From Burkholderiaceae bacterium (GTDB lineage Bacteria > Pseudomonadota > Gammaproteobacteria > Burkholderiales > Burkholderiaceae_C), in contig JACKLO010000009.1 in assembly GCA_024235915.1 (NCBI GenBank), positions 1 to 64,000 on the forward strand: DNA of 64,000 nucleotides, written 5' to 3'. The notes beneath the pieces were generated by a model, which worked only from the letters and a program-made list of their open reading frames with translations, was not told the origin of the DNA and made no database searches. Positions 10,449 to 23,295 of the stretch are shown piece by piece (positions within the stretch are counted from its first letter, which is position 1; every line of letters begins with the position of its first letter). The position numbers and the translations under genes were made by a program.

Positions 10449-11111
10449 TCAGGCGCCGGCCGCCGCGCGCTGTTCCAGCTCCGCCTTCAGGCCGGGCGGC
10501 AGGCGCAGCGCGGTGGCCAGGGCGTCCAGATAGGCACGTTCCATCGTGCTGGTGGTGTCGCAGACGATCACGCTGGCCAGGTAGACCTCGGCTGCCCGTT
10601 CGGGCGTGTCGACGCCCGCGGCCACCTCGGCCGGATCCACCGGGCGGCGCAGTTCGGCGTCGACCCGCGCCCGCAGCGCCGGTTCGGCTTCCAACTGGTG
10701 CAGTTCTGCTTCGACGAGGCCCCGTTCGCGCTCGTCCATGTGGCCGTCAGCCCGTGCGGCGGCGATCATCGCCTTCAGCATCGTCCAGCCGTGGTCTTCC
10801 TGGGCGGGCGGCGGCAGCTGCGCGAACGCAGCCGGGGCGGCGTTTGCACTGGCAGCGCCCTGGGCGTTGCCGGGCACACCTCCTTGTTTCGCCTGCCAAT
10901 CCCGGTAGACGTTCCATGCCAGCACGCCAAGCGCGGCGACGCTGCCGACCTTCAGCGCCTTGCCCCCCAGGCCACGCCCGCGCTTGCTGCCCAGCAGCAG
11001 CGCCAGTGCGCCACCAGCCACGGCCCCCGTGGCGTACTTGCCGAGGTCGGTCTTGCCCGGGCCGGCATTAGCCGAACGCAGGATCTGGTCCAACAGGGAT
11101 TGCATGCTCAT
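10449..11111 (-). CDS. DUF533/TerB-like inner-membrane protein (YebE type)
   Basis: The protein is 220 residues from the ATG at 11111, chosen because AGGAG lies 8 bases upstream; the frame stays open further upstream. An N-terminal part MSMQSLLDQILRS is followed by a glycine-rich segment and a probable membrane helix (GKALKVGSVAALGVLAWNVY), a Gln/Pro/Ala linker, and a helical TerB-like domain (MLKAMIAAARADGHMDERER) with the acidic residues of that fold. This matches YebE of E. coli in size and order. Function is not known; a metal-binding or stress role has been proposed for TerB folds. Confidence 0.8.
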   Translation of the reverse strand: MSMQSLLDQILRSANAGPGKTDLGKYATGAVAGGALALLLGSKRGRGLGGKALKVGSVAALGVLAWNVYRDWQAKQGGVPGNAQGAASANAAPAAFAQLPPPAQEDHGWTMLKAMIAAARADGHMDERERGLVEAELHQLEAEPALRARVDAELRRPVDPAEVAAGVDTPERAAEVYLASVIVCDTTSTMERAYLDALATALRLPPGLKAELEQRAAAGA

Positions 11112-11304
11112 CGACGGGGCTCCTGAGGCAGTGGGTAGCGGCACTCTAGCCGCCGGGGCTGCCACTTCGATCCCCCGTTGATCCGTCAGTTCAATCCCAT
11201 CGGCCTGCCGACCGTGCTTGTCCCGATCACCACCCAGAGCTTGAAAGGGCGAATCGCCGACGGTCCGTTCGGCGGCCTTGGACGCATCAGTGTGGACCCG
11301 GGCC

Positions 11305-11889
11305 TCACACAGGACGCAGCCTGTTGCGATGGCGGGAAAGCCTTGACCAGAGCGCCCACACCGTGCCCACCGGCACTGCCACGTAGGCGAAAGTGAACAT
11401 GGCGAACTTGGCCGCCGCCAGCGTTGAATACAGCATCGCCAGCCCGGGCGCGAAAGACAGGGGGTCGGCCAGCATGAAGAACGAGACCCCGTTCTCAAGC
11501 GCGTCGAAGAGCGGCGCCAGCGCGGACAGCAGGGCGGCCCAGACCATCATCGACCTGCCCCTGGACGCTGCCGGGTGCATACGAGACACCAGCACCAATG
11601 CGGCCATGTGCAGGACGAGGACCGATGCAATGAAGAGGAAGTCGACCGTCTGGGCATGGAGGTAGGGGCCGATGCCACCCTGATCCAGCAACCCCTGGTA
11701 CCAGGCCTTGAGCTTCAGGTGGTCGAACGACAGCTGCGCTTCCCAGTACGGCACCGGGAACCCGGACGCCGCATAGGCGGCGTTCAGCACATCGGTGGCC
11801 CAGAGGTTGAACAGCAGGCCAAGTACCGCCAGTGCCGCCCACTGAGGCGTGGAGAGGCTGGCCTGAAAGCGAGAGAACGTGTGAAACAT
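11305..11889 (-). CDS. Four-helix integral membrane protein, unknown function
   Basis: The 194-residue protein has four predicted membrane helices: WAALAVLGLLFNLWATDVL, FLFIASVLVLHMAALVLV, MMVWAALLSALAPLFDALE and an extended C-terminal one around AAKFAMFTFAYVAVPVGTVW. I do not recognise a named family. It stands alone between the YebE-like gene and the propionyl-CoA block, with about 170-190 bases of non-coding DNA on each side in which I see nothing clear. Confidence 0.7.
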   Translation of the reverse strand: MFHTFSRFQASLSTPQWAALAVLGLLFNLWATDVLNAAYAASGFPVPYWEAQLSFDHLKLKAWYQGLLDQGGIGPYLHAQTVDFLFIASVLVLHMAALVLVSRMHPAASRGRSMMVWAALLSALAPLFDALENGVSFFMLADPLSFAPGLAMLYSTLAAAKFAMFTFAYVAVPVGTVWALWSRLSRHRNRLRPV

Positions 11890-12056
11890 GGGATCACCAT
11901 CGAAGAACTGATGGGATCCATGATTCCCGGCCCGGCCGCTGGAATCTTCTTGCCTCGGTTTCGCCGCGTAACGTTTGATGTCGCCGCCCTTGAAACCAGC
12001 GCACCGTGTGCGCCCAGGCCCCGACAGGGGCCGTGATGCCCCGTGCCCCGGTCCGC

Positions 12057-12526
12057 TCAGCCCAGCGCGGCAATCACCTCGGCAGGCGCCTGCACCAGCT
12101 CGATCAGCACCCCCTCACCACCGATCGGGAACTGGTCGTTCGCCTTCGGATGGATGAAGCAGATGTCGTGGCCCGCCGCACCCGGGCGGATGCCACCTGG
12201 CGCAAACCGCACGCCGTGGGCCGTCATCCACTCGACGGCCTTGGGCAGGTCGTCCACCCACAGACCGACGTGGTTCAGCGGCGTGGTGTGCACCGCCGGC
12301 TTCTTCTCGAGGTCCAGCGGCTGCATCAGGTCGACTTCCACCGCGTGCGGGCCGGCGCCCAGCGCGCAGATGTCCTCGTCGACGTTTTCGCGTTCGCTGA
12401 CGAAGGTGGACTTCACCTGCAGGCCCAGCATGTCCACCCACAGCGACTTCAGCCGCTGCTTGTCCGGCCCGCCGATGGCGATCTGCTGGATGCCCAGGAT
12501 GCGGAAAGGCTTCACATCGCTCATGT

Positions 12527-12530
<4 letters not shown>
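12057..12530 (-). CDS. VOC-family protein, probable methylmalonyl-CoA epimerase
   Basis: This 157-residue vicinal-oxygen-chelate protein has two beta-alpha-beta modules. Likely metal ligands lie in GIQQIAIGGPD (Gln), TTPLNHVGLWVDDLPKAVEW (His) and GVLIELVQAP (Glu). The last motif resembles the C-terminus of methylmalonyl-CoA epimerases. Its ATG overlaps the carboxylase alpha stop by 4 bases. The same block encodes the carboxylase that makes (S)-methylmalonyl-CoA and the mutase that needs the (R) form, so epimerase is the simplest role. A generic glyoxalase-like enzyme cannot be excluded. Confidence 0.7.
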
Positions 12531-14557
<2,027 letters not shown>

Positions 14558-14565
14558 CGCCGGCC

Positions 14566-16098
14566 TCACAGGGGAATGTTGCCGTGCTTGCGCCACGGGT
14601 TCTCGAGCTTCTTGTCTTTCAGCATCGCCAGGCTGCGGCAGATGCGCTTGCGCGTCTCGTGCGGCTGGATGACGTCGTCGATGTAGCCGCGCGCGCCCGC
14701 CACAAAGGGGTTGGCGAAGCGGGCCTTGTATTCCGCCTCGCGCGCCGCCAGCTTCGCCGGGTCGTCCTTGTCCTGGCGGAAGATGATCTCCACCGCGCCC
14801 TTGGCACCCATCACCGCGATCTCGGCGTTGGGCCACGAGAAGTTGACGTCGCCGCGCAGGTGCTTCGACGCCATCACGTCGTAGGCGCCGCCGTAGGCCT
14901 TGCGCGTGATCACCGTCACCTTGGGCACCGTGCACTCGGCATAGGCGTAGAGCAGTTTGGCGCCGTGCTTGATGATGCCGCCGTATTCCTGGCTGGTGCC
15001 GGGCATGAAGCCGGGCACGTCGACGAAGGTAACCACCGGGATGTTGAAGGCGTCGCAGAAGCGCACGAATCGCGCGGCCTTGATGCTGCTCTTGATGTCC
15101 AGGCAGCCGGCCAGCACCATGGGGTTGTTGGCCACGATGCCGACCGGCGCGCCCTCCATGCGGCCGAAGCCGATGACGATGTTCTGCGCGTAGTCGGGCT
15201 GCAGTTCGAAGAAGTCGCCGTCGTCCACCGTCTTGGTGATCAGCTCCTTGATGTCGTATGGCTTGTTCGGGTTGTCAGGCACCAGGGTGTCCAGGCTCAG
15301 GTCCAGACGGTCGGCCGGGTCGGCACTGGCGCGCAGCGGCGCCTTCTCTCGGTTGTTCAGCGGCAGGTAGTTGAAGAAGCGCCGCAGCATCATGATGGCT
15401 TCGACGTCGTTCTCGAAGGCCAGGTCGGCCACGCCGCTGCGGCCGGTGTGGGTGGCGGCGCCGCCCAGTTCTTCGGCGGTCACGCTCTCGTGGGTCACCG
15501 TCTTCACCACCTCGGGGCCGGTGACGAACATGTAGCTGCTGTCCTTCACCATGAAGATGAAGTCGGTCATGGCCGGCGAGTACACCGCGCCGCCGGCGCA
15601 GGGACCCATGATGAGGCTGATCTGCGGCACCACGCCGGAGGCCATCACGTTGCGCTGGAACACCTCGGCATAACCGCCGAGCGAGGCCACACCTTCCTGG
15701 ATGCGCGCGCCGCCGGAATCGTTCAGGCCGATGACCGGTGCGCCCACCTTCATCGCCTGGTCCATCACCTTGCAGATCTTCTCGGCGTGGGCTTCGCTGA
15801 GCGCGCCGCCGAAGACGGTGAAGTCCTGGCTGAAGACGAAGACCAGGCGGCCGTTGATCATGCCGTAGCCGGTGACGACACCGTCGCCCGGCACCTTCTG
15901 GTCGGCCATGCCGAAGTCCGGGCAGCGGTGCTCGACGAACATGTCCCATTCCTCGAACGTGCCGTCATCCAGCAGCAGTCCGAGGCGCTCTCGCGCCGTG
16001 AGCTTGCCCTTGGCGTGCTGGGCGTCGATGCGTTTCTGCCCGCCGCCCAGGCGCGCCGCAGCGCGCTTGCGTTCGAGTTGTTCGAGGATGTCGTGCAT
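14566..16098 (-). CDS. pccB: Propionyl-CoA carboxylase beta (carboxyltransferase) subunit
   Basis: This 510-residue carboxyltransferase begins MHDILEQLERKRAAARLGGG. It has the two crotonase-like halves of the AccD/PccB family: the acyl-CoA oxyanion region NDSGGARIQEGVASLGGYAE and the carboxybiotin side GGIIKHGAKLLYAYAE, KAYGGAYDVM. It ends KLENPWRKHGNIPL, a very common PccB ending. The start codon shares one base with the meaB stop (TGATG). With pccA, the epimerase candidate, meaB and the mutase it forms the propionate-to-succinyl-CoA route. Confidence 0.94.
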   Translation of the reverse strand: MHDILEQLERKRAAARLGGGQKRIDAQHAKGKLTARERLGLLLDDGTFEEWDMFVEHRCPDFGMADQKVPGDGVVTGYGMINGRLVFVFSQDFTVFGGALSEAHAEKICKVMDQAMKVGAPVIGLNDSGGARIQEGVASLGGYAEVFQRNVMASGVVPQISLIMGPCAGGAVYSPAMTDFIFMVKDSSYMFVTGPEVVKTVTHESVTAEELGGAATHTGRSGVADLAFENDVEAIMMLRRFFNYLPLNNREKAPLRASADPADRLDLSLDTLVPDNPNKPYDIKELITKTVDDGDFFELQPDYAQNIVIGFGRMEGAPVGIVANNPMVLAGCLDIKSSIKAARFVRFCDAFNIPVVTFVDVPGFMPGTSQEYGGIIKHGAKLLYAYAECTVPKVTVITRKAYGGAYDVMASKHLRGDVNFSWPNAEIAVMGAKGAVEIIFRQDKDDPAKLAAREAEYKARFANPFVAGARGYIDDVIQPHETRKRICRSLAMLKDKKLENPWRKHGNIPL

Positions 16099-17120
16099 CA
16101 GTGAGGCTCCTTGGAATCCATCAGGTCGAGCAGGCGGCGCGCGGCCACGGACGCAGCCAGCGTGCCGTCGCGCACTTCACGGGTGATCGGCGGCAGCGCA
16201 TCGCGCACCGCCGGGTGGTGTCGAAATCGCTCACGCAGGCCGGCTTCGATGCGTTCCCACATCCACGCGCGGTCCTGGTCCTGCCGGCGGGCGGCCAGCC
16301 GGCCCTGGGCCTGCTGGGCATCCCTGAACGCCGTCACCGCGGCCCAGAACTCGGCCACGCCGGTGCCCTCGCGCGCGCTGAGCTGCATCACCTGCGACGC
16401 CACATGGGCATGCGTGCCCAGCAGGCGCAAAGCGCTGGTGATCTGCGCACGGGCACGCGTCGCGGCGTCCACGTCCAGGTCGGCCTTGTTGATGACCACC
16501 AGGTCGGCCAGCTCCATCACGCCCTTCTTGATCGCCTGCAGGTCGTCGCCGGCATTGGGCAGTTGCATCAGGGTGAAGCAGTCGGTCATGCCGGCCACGG
16601 CCGTCTCGCTCTGGCCGACACCGACGGTCTCGACGATCACCACGTCGTAGCCGGCGGCCTCGCAGACCAGCATCGCCTCGCGCGTCTTCTCGGCCACGCC
16701 GCCCAGCGTGCCACTGCTCGGGCTGGGGCGGATGTAGGCCTGCGGGTCCACCGACAGGCGCTCCATGCGTGTCTTGTCGCCGAGGATGCTGCCGCCACTG
16801 ACGCTGGAGCTCGGGTCCACCGCCAGCACCGCCACGCGGTGCCCCAGGCCGGTGAGGTGCAGGCCCAGCGCCTCGATGAAGGTGCTCTTGCCGACACCCG
16901 GCACACCGCTGATGCCCACACGCACAGCGCGGCCCGCATGCGGCAGCAGTGCGTTCAGCAACTCGTCGGCACGCGCGCGGTGGTCGGCCCGCGTGCTTTC
17001 CAGCAGCGTGATGGTCTTGGCCACGGCGCGGCGCTGCGCCGGGCCAGGCGGGCCCAGGACGGCGTCGTGCAGCGATTGGTCGGCGGGCGGCAGCATGTCA
17101 GGCACGGCGAATGTCCGCAT
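16098..17120 (-). CDS. meaB: G-protein chaperone of methylmalonyl-CoA mutase
   Basis: MeaB/ArgK-type GTPases load adenosylcobalamin into methylmalonyl-CoA mutase and protect it from inactivation. The P-loop is GISGVPGVGKSTF (about residues 74-86). AVDPSSSVSGGSILGDKTRM is the MeaB switch region, DVVIVETVGVGQSE the Walker B region and NKADLD the guanine specificity motif. The start is uncertain between 17120 (340 residues) and 17096 (332 residues, MLPPADQ); neither has a strong ribosome site. The long open frame further upstream reads through repeat DNA and is not coding. Confidence 0.93.
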   Translation of the reverse strand: MRTFAVPDMLPPADQSLHDAVLGPPGPAQRRAVAKTITLLESTRADHRARADELLNALLPHAGRAVRVGISGVPGVGKSTFIEALGLHLTGLGHRVAVLAVDPSSSVSGGSILGDKTRMERLSVDPQAYIRPSPSSGTLGGVAEKTREAMLVCEAAGYDVVIVETVGVGQSETAVAGMTDCFTLMQLPNAGDDLQAIKKGVMELADLVVINKADLDVDAATRARAQITSALRLLGTHAHVASQVMQLSAREGTGVAEFWAAVTAFRDAQQAQGRLAARRQDQDRAWMWERIEAGLRERFRHHPAVRDALPPITREVRDGTLAASVAARRLLDLMDSKEPH

Positions 17121-17182
17121 TCGACCCAAACTCGCCTTTGGCTCCTTTGGGTCTGGCGACCCGATATCCGTGGGCTCCCCCG

Positions 17183-17248
17183 AGCCCCCTCCAGGAAGGG
17201 GCTCCAGTGCGTTCGACGGCTCCCCGCCAGCCCCCCTCCGCGAGGGGG
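17183..17248. repeat. Two related GC-rich hairpins
   Basis: Hairpin A (17183-17203) pairs AGCCCC with GGGGCT around a 9-base loop. Hairpin B (17232-17248) pairs CCCCCTC with GAGGGGG around the loop CGC. Both are followed shortly by CTCCAG, so they look like two copies of one motif about 45 bases apart. They lie between the mutase stop and the meaB start and could act as mRNA processing, pausing or termination signals. Confidence 0.55.
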
Positions 17249-17341
17249 ACTCCAGCCAGCTTGACGAGTCGGCCTGGTGGCCGACCGCTGCGCTGCGCAC
17301 GGACGCAGCGGTTGTTTTCCCTCGGCCACCCGTGCGCGTCC

Positions 17342-17579
17342 GCAAGGCGGCGGCGGGCAGGCCTGTGGCGCGCATCGAGGACGCCGAGCATCGCAGGGCC
17401 CGAGGCCGCGCGCGCCAGCGCGCTTCGTAGACTGACTCGCGGCCGTTGTCCGACCACAGCGAACGAAGTGAGCGGAGGGAGTTTGGCCGCGGGCCTCGGG
17501 ACCGAGAAGCGCAGGGGAGCCGGAGCGCAGCGCAGGCCGTCCGATCTAAGCGCCACAGGCCTGCCCGCCGTCGCCTTGC
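17342..17579. repeat. 238-bp MITE-like element with 30-bp inverted ends
   Basis: Left end 17342-17371 and right end 17550-17579 are inverted copies matching at 29 of 30 bases (core GGGCAGGCCTGTGGCGC). They enclose 178 bases with a nested 9-bp inverted repeat (17399-17407 with 17492-17500, CCCGAGGCC). There is no coding capacity and no obvious target-site duplication. It may be a miniature mobile or REP-like element, or a structured RNA region. Confidence 0.6.
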
Positions 17580-17668
17580 CACCTCGGCCTGTGCGTGCGG
17601 TTCCCAACGCCCGCTCCGGGTCGAAAGTGGTCACCGCAGGATGCTCCCGCAAAGATCGCATCCAGCGC

Positions 17669-19828
<2,160 letters not shown>

Positions 19829-19956
19829 GGCAGGAGTCCTGGCAAAGGAAGAAGTCGGACGGCAGGGTCAGACCGGCGCTGGCAGGTCGGGCCATCCCGA
19901 AGCCGCGATTCGCTGGCGCGGGCATTCAGGGAATGCAGCCTTGTCCGCGGCGTTCG

Positions 19957-19968
19957 ATTATGCATAAT
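19957..19968. promoter_or_regulatory. Perfect 12-bp AT palindrome, candidate GntR operator
   Basis: ATTATGCATAAT is a perfect palindrome in an AT-rich island of the 289-bp divergent gap between the mutase (minus) and the GntR regulator (plus). It is followed by a second short palindrome, ATAATTAT. FadR-subfamily GntR proteins bind short AT-rich palindromes in such gaps. It lies about 130 bases upstream of the mutase start and 150 bases upstream of the regulator start. Binding is inferred. Confidence 0.5.
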
Positions 19969-20117
19969 TATGAATTAGAGAGCTACACGAAGCTGACGCC
20001 GGCGCCTCATCGTCTCAGTCCTGTCCAGCAAGATCGGCGGGGCCGGCAACCCAGGTTCGCTCCGATTCACCGCCCGCGTTTTCGGCCCTGTCGCCGCATT
20101 GCCACACTCCTTGCCGC

Positions 20118-20780
20118 ATGGCTGCCCTCGAGACTCCCCATCCGACCGCGGTGCCCGCCCTCACCCGGCGTGCGCTGTACCTGGACGTGGCCGACCAGCT
20201 CCGCGAACAGATCTTCAGCCGCCGGCTGGAACCCGGCAGTTGGATCGACGAGATGAAGCTCGCCGCCGAACTGGGCATCAGCCGCACGCCACTGCGCGAG
20301 GCGCTGAAGGTGCTGGCGGTCGAAGGCCTGGTGACGATGAAGGTGCGCCGCGGTGCCTTTGTGGCGGAGATGTCGCGCGACGACGTGGCCCAGGTCTACC
20401 ACCTGCTCGGCCTGCTCGAGAGCGATGCCGCGGCCCAGGTCGCTGTGCGAGCCGACGAGGCGCAGCGCGCCGAATTGCGTGCCCTGCACGACCGGCTGGA
20501 ACGCCAGGCCCGCCAGCGCGACGCCTTCTTCGCCACCAACGAGGCTTTCCATCTGGCCTTGCTGCAGATCGCCGGCAACCGCTGGGCGCAGCAGATGGTG
20601 CTGGACCTGCGCAAGGTGATGAAACTCAACCGCCACCACTCGCTTTTCAAGCAGGGCCGGCTGGCCGAATCCCTGGCCGAACACCGGGCCCTGATGCAAG
20701 CCATCGACGACCGCGACGCGGCGCGCGCGGCGGCGCTGATGCAAGCGCATTTCCGCGGCGGCCTCGAAGCCGCGGCCTGA
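20118..20780 (+). CDS. GntR-family regulator with FCD domain
   Basis: The 220-residue protein has an N-terminal winged helix (VADQLREQIFSRRLEPGSWI, then LAAELGISRTPLREALKVL) and a C-terminal all-helical FCD ligand domain. The latter carries Asp/His residues of the metal site (AFFATNEAFHLALLQIAGN; LAEHRALMQAI). FCD regulators commonly sense carboxylic acids or acyl-CoA-related metabolites. It diverges from the mutase gene, with a palindrome between, so it probably controls propionyl/methylmalonyl-CoA use. The ribosome site before the chosen ATG is weak. Confidence 0.9.
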   Translation: MAALETPHPTAVPALTRRALYLDVADQLREQIFSRRLEPGSWIDEMKLAAELGISRTPLREALKVLAVEGLVTMKVRRGAFVAEMSRDDVAQVYHLLGLLESDAAAQVAVRADEAQRAELRALHDRLERQARQRDAFFATNEAFHLALLQIAGNRWAQQMVLDLRKVMKLNRHHSLFKQGRLAESLAEHRALMQAIDDRDAARAAALMQAHFRGGLEAAA

Positions 20781-20856
20781 TCGCGAGCCGGGCCGACGCC
20801 TGCAAGGCTCGACGCGGCAGCAGCAGCAGCCACCGGCGTGGGCTATCGTGCACCGC

Positions 20857-22218
20857 ATGACCCGAGGTGAACCCGTCACGCCCGCTCCGTGGTGGCGGGT
20901 CACACTGCAAGGTGCCGGCCCGGCTGCGGTGATCGCCTACCTTGGCGTGCTGGCACTGCTGCTCTGGGGCGCCTGGCGCTGGCTGGACCCGACGCCCAAT
21001 CGCCACCTCGTCATCGCCACCGGCCCGGCACAAGGCGCCTACGCCGAACTGGCCGGCCGCTACCTGCCCTACCTGCACACCGAACGCCTGCAGGTGGAAC
21101 TGCGCGCCACCCAGGGATCAGCCGACAACCTGGCGCTGCTGCGCGACCCCACGTCCGGCGTGCAGGTGGCCTTCGTGCAGAGCGGCAGCAGCCTGGCGCC
21201 GGTCGCGGACGCGGACGACACGCCCCTCGTGTCGCTGGGGCGCATCGCCTACGAACCGATCTGGATCTTCTACCGAAGAGACCGCCAGGGCGCGAACGGC
21301 CGCCCTGCGCCACCGCCGGTACGGCTGGCCGACCTGGCCGGCTGGCGCGTCAACACCGGGCCCGCCGGCGGTGGCGGCGGGCCGCTGTTCGCCCAGCTGG
21401 CGGCGGCCAACGGCCTGGCCGCCGACGCGATGAAGCTGGACAGCAGCCCCAGCGTGCAGGGCGTGGTGGCGCTGGTGGAACGCCGCATCGACGCCCTGGT
21501 GATGGTGGCCGCCGCCGATGCACCGCTGGTGCAGTACCTGCTGCAGACCCCCGAGGTGGCCTTGCTGCCGTTTCCGCAGGCCGAGGCCTATGCGCGGCGC
21601 CTGCCCTTCCTGCGCGCGGTGACCCTGCCGCGTGGGCTGGTGGACCTGGCCACCGACCGACCGCCGCAGGACGTCCCCCTGGTGGCCGCCAGCGCGTCCC
21701 TGGTTGCCCGCGCCGACCTGCACCCGGCCCTGGTGCAGCTGCTGGTCCAGGCCGCACGCCAGGTCCATGGCGAGCCGGGCTGGTTCCAGGCCGCCGGTGA
21801 ACTGCCCAGCGCGGTCGCCGACGGCCTGGCGCTGTCGCCCGAGGCCGAGCGCTTCTACCGTGACGGCCGACCCTGGCTGCAACGCTACCTGCCGTTCTGG
21901 CTGGCCAACTTCATCGACCGCATGTGGATCGTGCTGCTGCCACTGCTGGCGGCGATGGTGCCGCTGTCGCGCGTGCTGCCGCCGCTGGTCAGCCTGCGCC
22001 TGCGCTCGCGCGTGTTCCGCTGGTATGCCCACCTGCGCGCCATCGAGACCGCGCTCGACCGGCCTGACGCCGACCTGGCGGCATTGCGGGAACAACTGGA
22101 GGCCACCGACCGCCAGGTCGAGCACATCGGCCTGCCGCTGGCCTACACGCACGAGCTCTACCAGCTGCGCGCCCACATCAACCTGGTGCGAAAGCGGCTG
22201 CAGGCGCGCAAGGACTGA
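20857..22218 (+). CDS. TAXI-family TRAP-type solute-binding protein, membrane-anchored
   Basis: The 453-residue protein (ATG 20857; a GTG at 20848 is possible) has an N-terminal membrane helix (AVIAYLGVLALLLWGAWRWL), then a TAXI-type periplasmic binding domain (VIATGPAQGAYAELAGRYLP; VAFVQSGSS; VNTGPAGGGGGPLFAQLAAA). A second helix follows near residue 355 (MWIVLLPLLAAMVPLSRVLP), then a charged cytoplasmic tail. No TRAP membrane subunit is next to it. Double-anchored TAXI proteins of this type are usually orphans of unknown substrate. Confidence 0.85.
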   Translation: MTRGEPVTPAPWWRVTLQGAGPAAVIAYLGVLALLLWGAWRWLDPTPNRHLVIATGPAQGAYAELAGRYLPYLHTERLQVELRATQGSADNLALLRDPTSGVQVAFVQSGSSLAPVADADDTPLVSLGRIAYEPIWIFYRRDRQGANGRPAPPPVRLADLAGWRVNTGPAGGGGGPLFAQLAAANGLAADAMKLDSSPSVQGVVALVERRIDALVMVAAADAPLVQYLLQTPEVALLPFPQAEAYARRLPFLRAVTLPRGLVDLATDRPPQDVPLVAASASLVARADLHPALVQLLVQAARQVHGEPGWFQAAGELPSAVADGLALSPEAERFYRDGRPWLQRYLPFWLANFIDRMWIVLLPLLAAMVPLSRVLPPLVSLRLRSRVFRWYAHLRAIETALDRPDADLAALREQLEATDRQVEHIGLPLAYTHELYQLRAHINLVRKRLQARKD

Positions 22219-22251
22219 CGGCAACGCCTGCGCGTCTGCGCCTTGGTGCCA

Positions 22252-23274
22252 CTAAGCCGCAGCGCGCGCCGGCCTGAGTTTCACCACCCTGGCCCGCAAC
22301 TGCCCGCAGCCCGCGTCCACGTCCTGCCCTGCCGACTGTCGCATGCGGGTCAGCACGCCGCGCTGGTTCAGCGCGCGGAAGATGGCGGTGACCCGATCCG
22401 TGTCGGGCCGGCGGAAATCCAGGCCCTCAACGGCGTTGTACGGGATCATGTTCAGGATCGCCGGCTGCCCCTGCAGCGCAGGCACCAGGGCCTCGAGCTC
22501 GTCGTCGCCGTCGTTGACACCGGCCAGCAGCGTCCACTGCACCTGCAGCGGATAGCCCGTGGCGCGCGCGTAGGCCAGGGCCTCGGCCAACAGTTCCGCC
22601 GGCCGCCAGCGCGGTGCCCGCGGCAGCAGCGCAGCGCGGCGATCGTCGTTCATCGAATGCAGCGACAGCGCCAGCGCCGGCTTCACGGTGCCCAGCGGCA
22701 GGCGCTCGAAGGCGCGCGCGTCGCCCACGGTGGAGAACACCAGCTGCTTGTGTGCCAGGTTGCCCTGGGTGCCCAGCAGCTCGATGGCCTCGAGCACGTT
22801 GTCCAGGTTGTGGGCCGGCTCGCCCATGCCCATGAAGACCACCTTGCGCACCGGCTGCAGGCTGCGCGCCAGCGCCACCTGGGCCACGATCTCGGCACTG
22901 CCCAGCTGGCGCAGCAGGCCGCTGCGGCCCGTCATGCAGAAACCGCAGCCCACCGCGCAGCCCAGCTGGGTCGACACGCAAACGCCCTGGCGCGGCAGCA
23001 GCACGGTCTCCACCGTCTGGCCGTCCGACAGGTCCACCAGCAGCCGCGCCGAGCCGTCGGCACCGGCGTGCCGCTCGCGCAGACGCGCCAGGGCGGCCAG
23101 GTCGCCTTCGAGCACCGGCAGGGCCTCGCGCAGCGTCTTCGGCAGGAAGTCGGCGATGGCGCGCCGGCCGGCGTCCTGCGGCCGCGCCTGCACCCAGTGG
23201 CGCAGCACGCGCGCGGCATGGCCGGGCCCCGCCCCCAGGCCGCGCAGGCGTTGTTCGATGTCGTGGATGCGCAC
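22252..23274 (-). CDS. RlmN-like radical SAM methyltransferase
   Basis: The 340-residue protein starts at a GTG (23274, VRIHDIEQRLRG); the frame is open well beyond this but across the neighbouring gene. The radical SAM cluster motif CxxxCxxC is in CAVGCGFCMTG. The two methyl-transfer cysteines of the RlmN/Cfr family are in GVCVSTQLGC and near the end in DVDAGCGQLR. VVFMGMGEPAHNLDNVL is also typical. RlmN methylates C2 of A2503 in 23S rRNA and A37 of tRNAs. The gene is not beside ndk/ispG where betaproteobacterial rlmN usually lies, so it may be a paralogue. Confidence 0.85.
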   Translation of the reverse strand: MRIHDIEQRLRGLGAGPGHAARVLRHWVQARPQDAGRRAIADFLPKTLREALPVLEGDLAALARLRERHAGADGSARLLVDLSDGQTVETVLLPRQGVCVSTQLGCAVGCGFCMTGRSGLLRQLGSAEIVAQVALARSLQPVRKVVFMGMGEPAHNLDNVLEAIELLGTQGNLAHKQLVFSTVGDARAFERLPLGTVKPALALSLHSMNDDRRAALLPRAPRWRPAELLAEALAYARATGYPLQVQWTLLAGVNDGDDELEALVPALQGQPAILNMIPYNAVEGLDFRRPDTDRVTAIFRALNQRGVLTRMRQSAGQDVDAGCGQLRARVVKLRPARAAA

Positions 23275-23295
23275 GGGCGGGAGTATCGTCGGCCG

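Larger units (their letters stand above)
17121..17668. other. 548-bp non-coding gap between mutase and meaB
   Basis: No gene is credible here. All six frames give Pro/Ser/Arg/Gly-rich translations without a fold. The gap holds two GC hairpins (17183-17248) and a 238-bp inverted-repeat element (17342-17579), listed separately. It separates the mutase from the otherwise tightly overlapped meaB-pccB-pccA-epimerase genes, so their expression may be set independently. Confidence 0.8.

Noticed and set aside
16098..17582. N-terminal extension of MeaB through 17582
   Set aside because: The extra residues are Arg/Pro/Gly-rich and encoded by the hairpin and inverted-repeat DNA; MeaB proteins start near the chosen sites.
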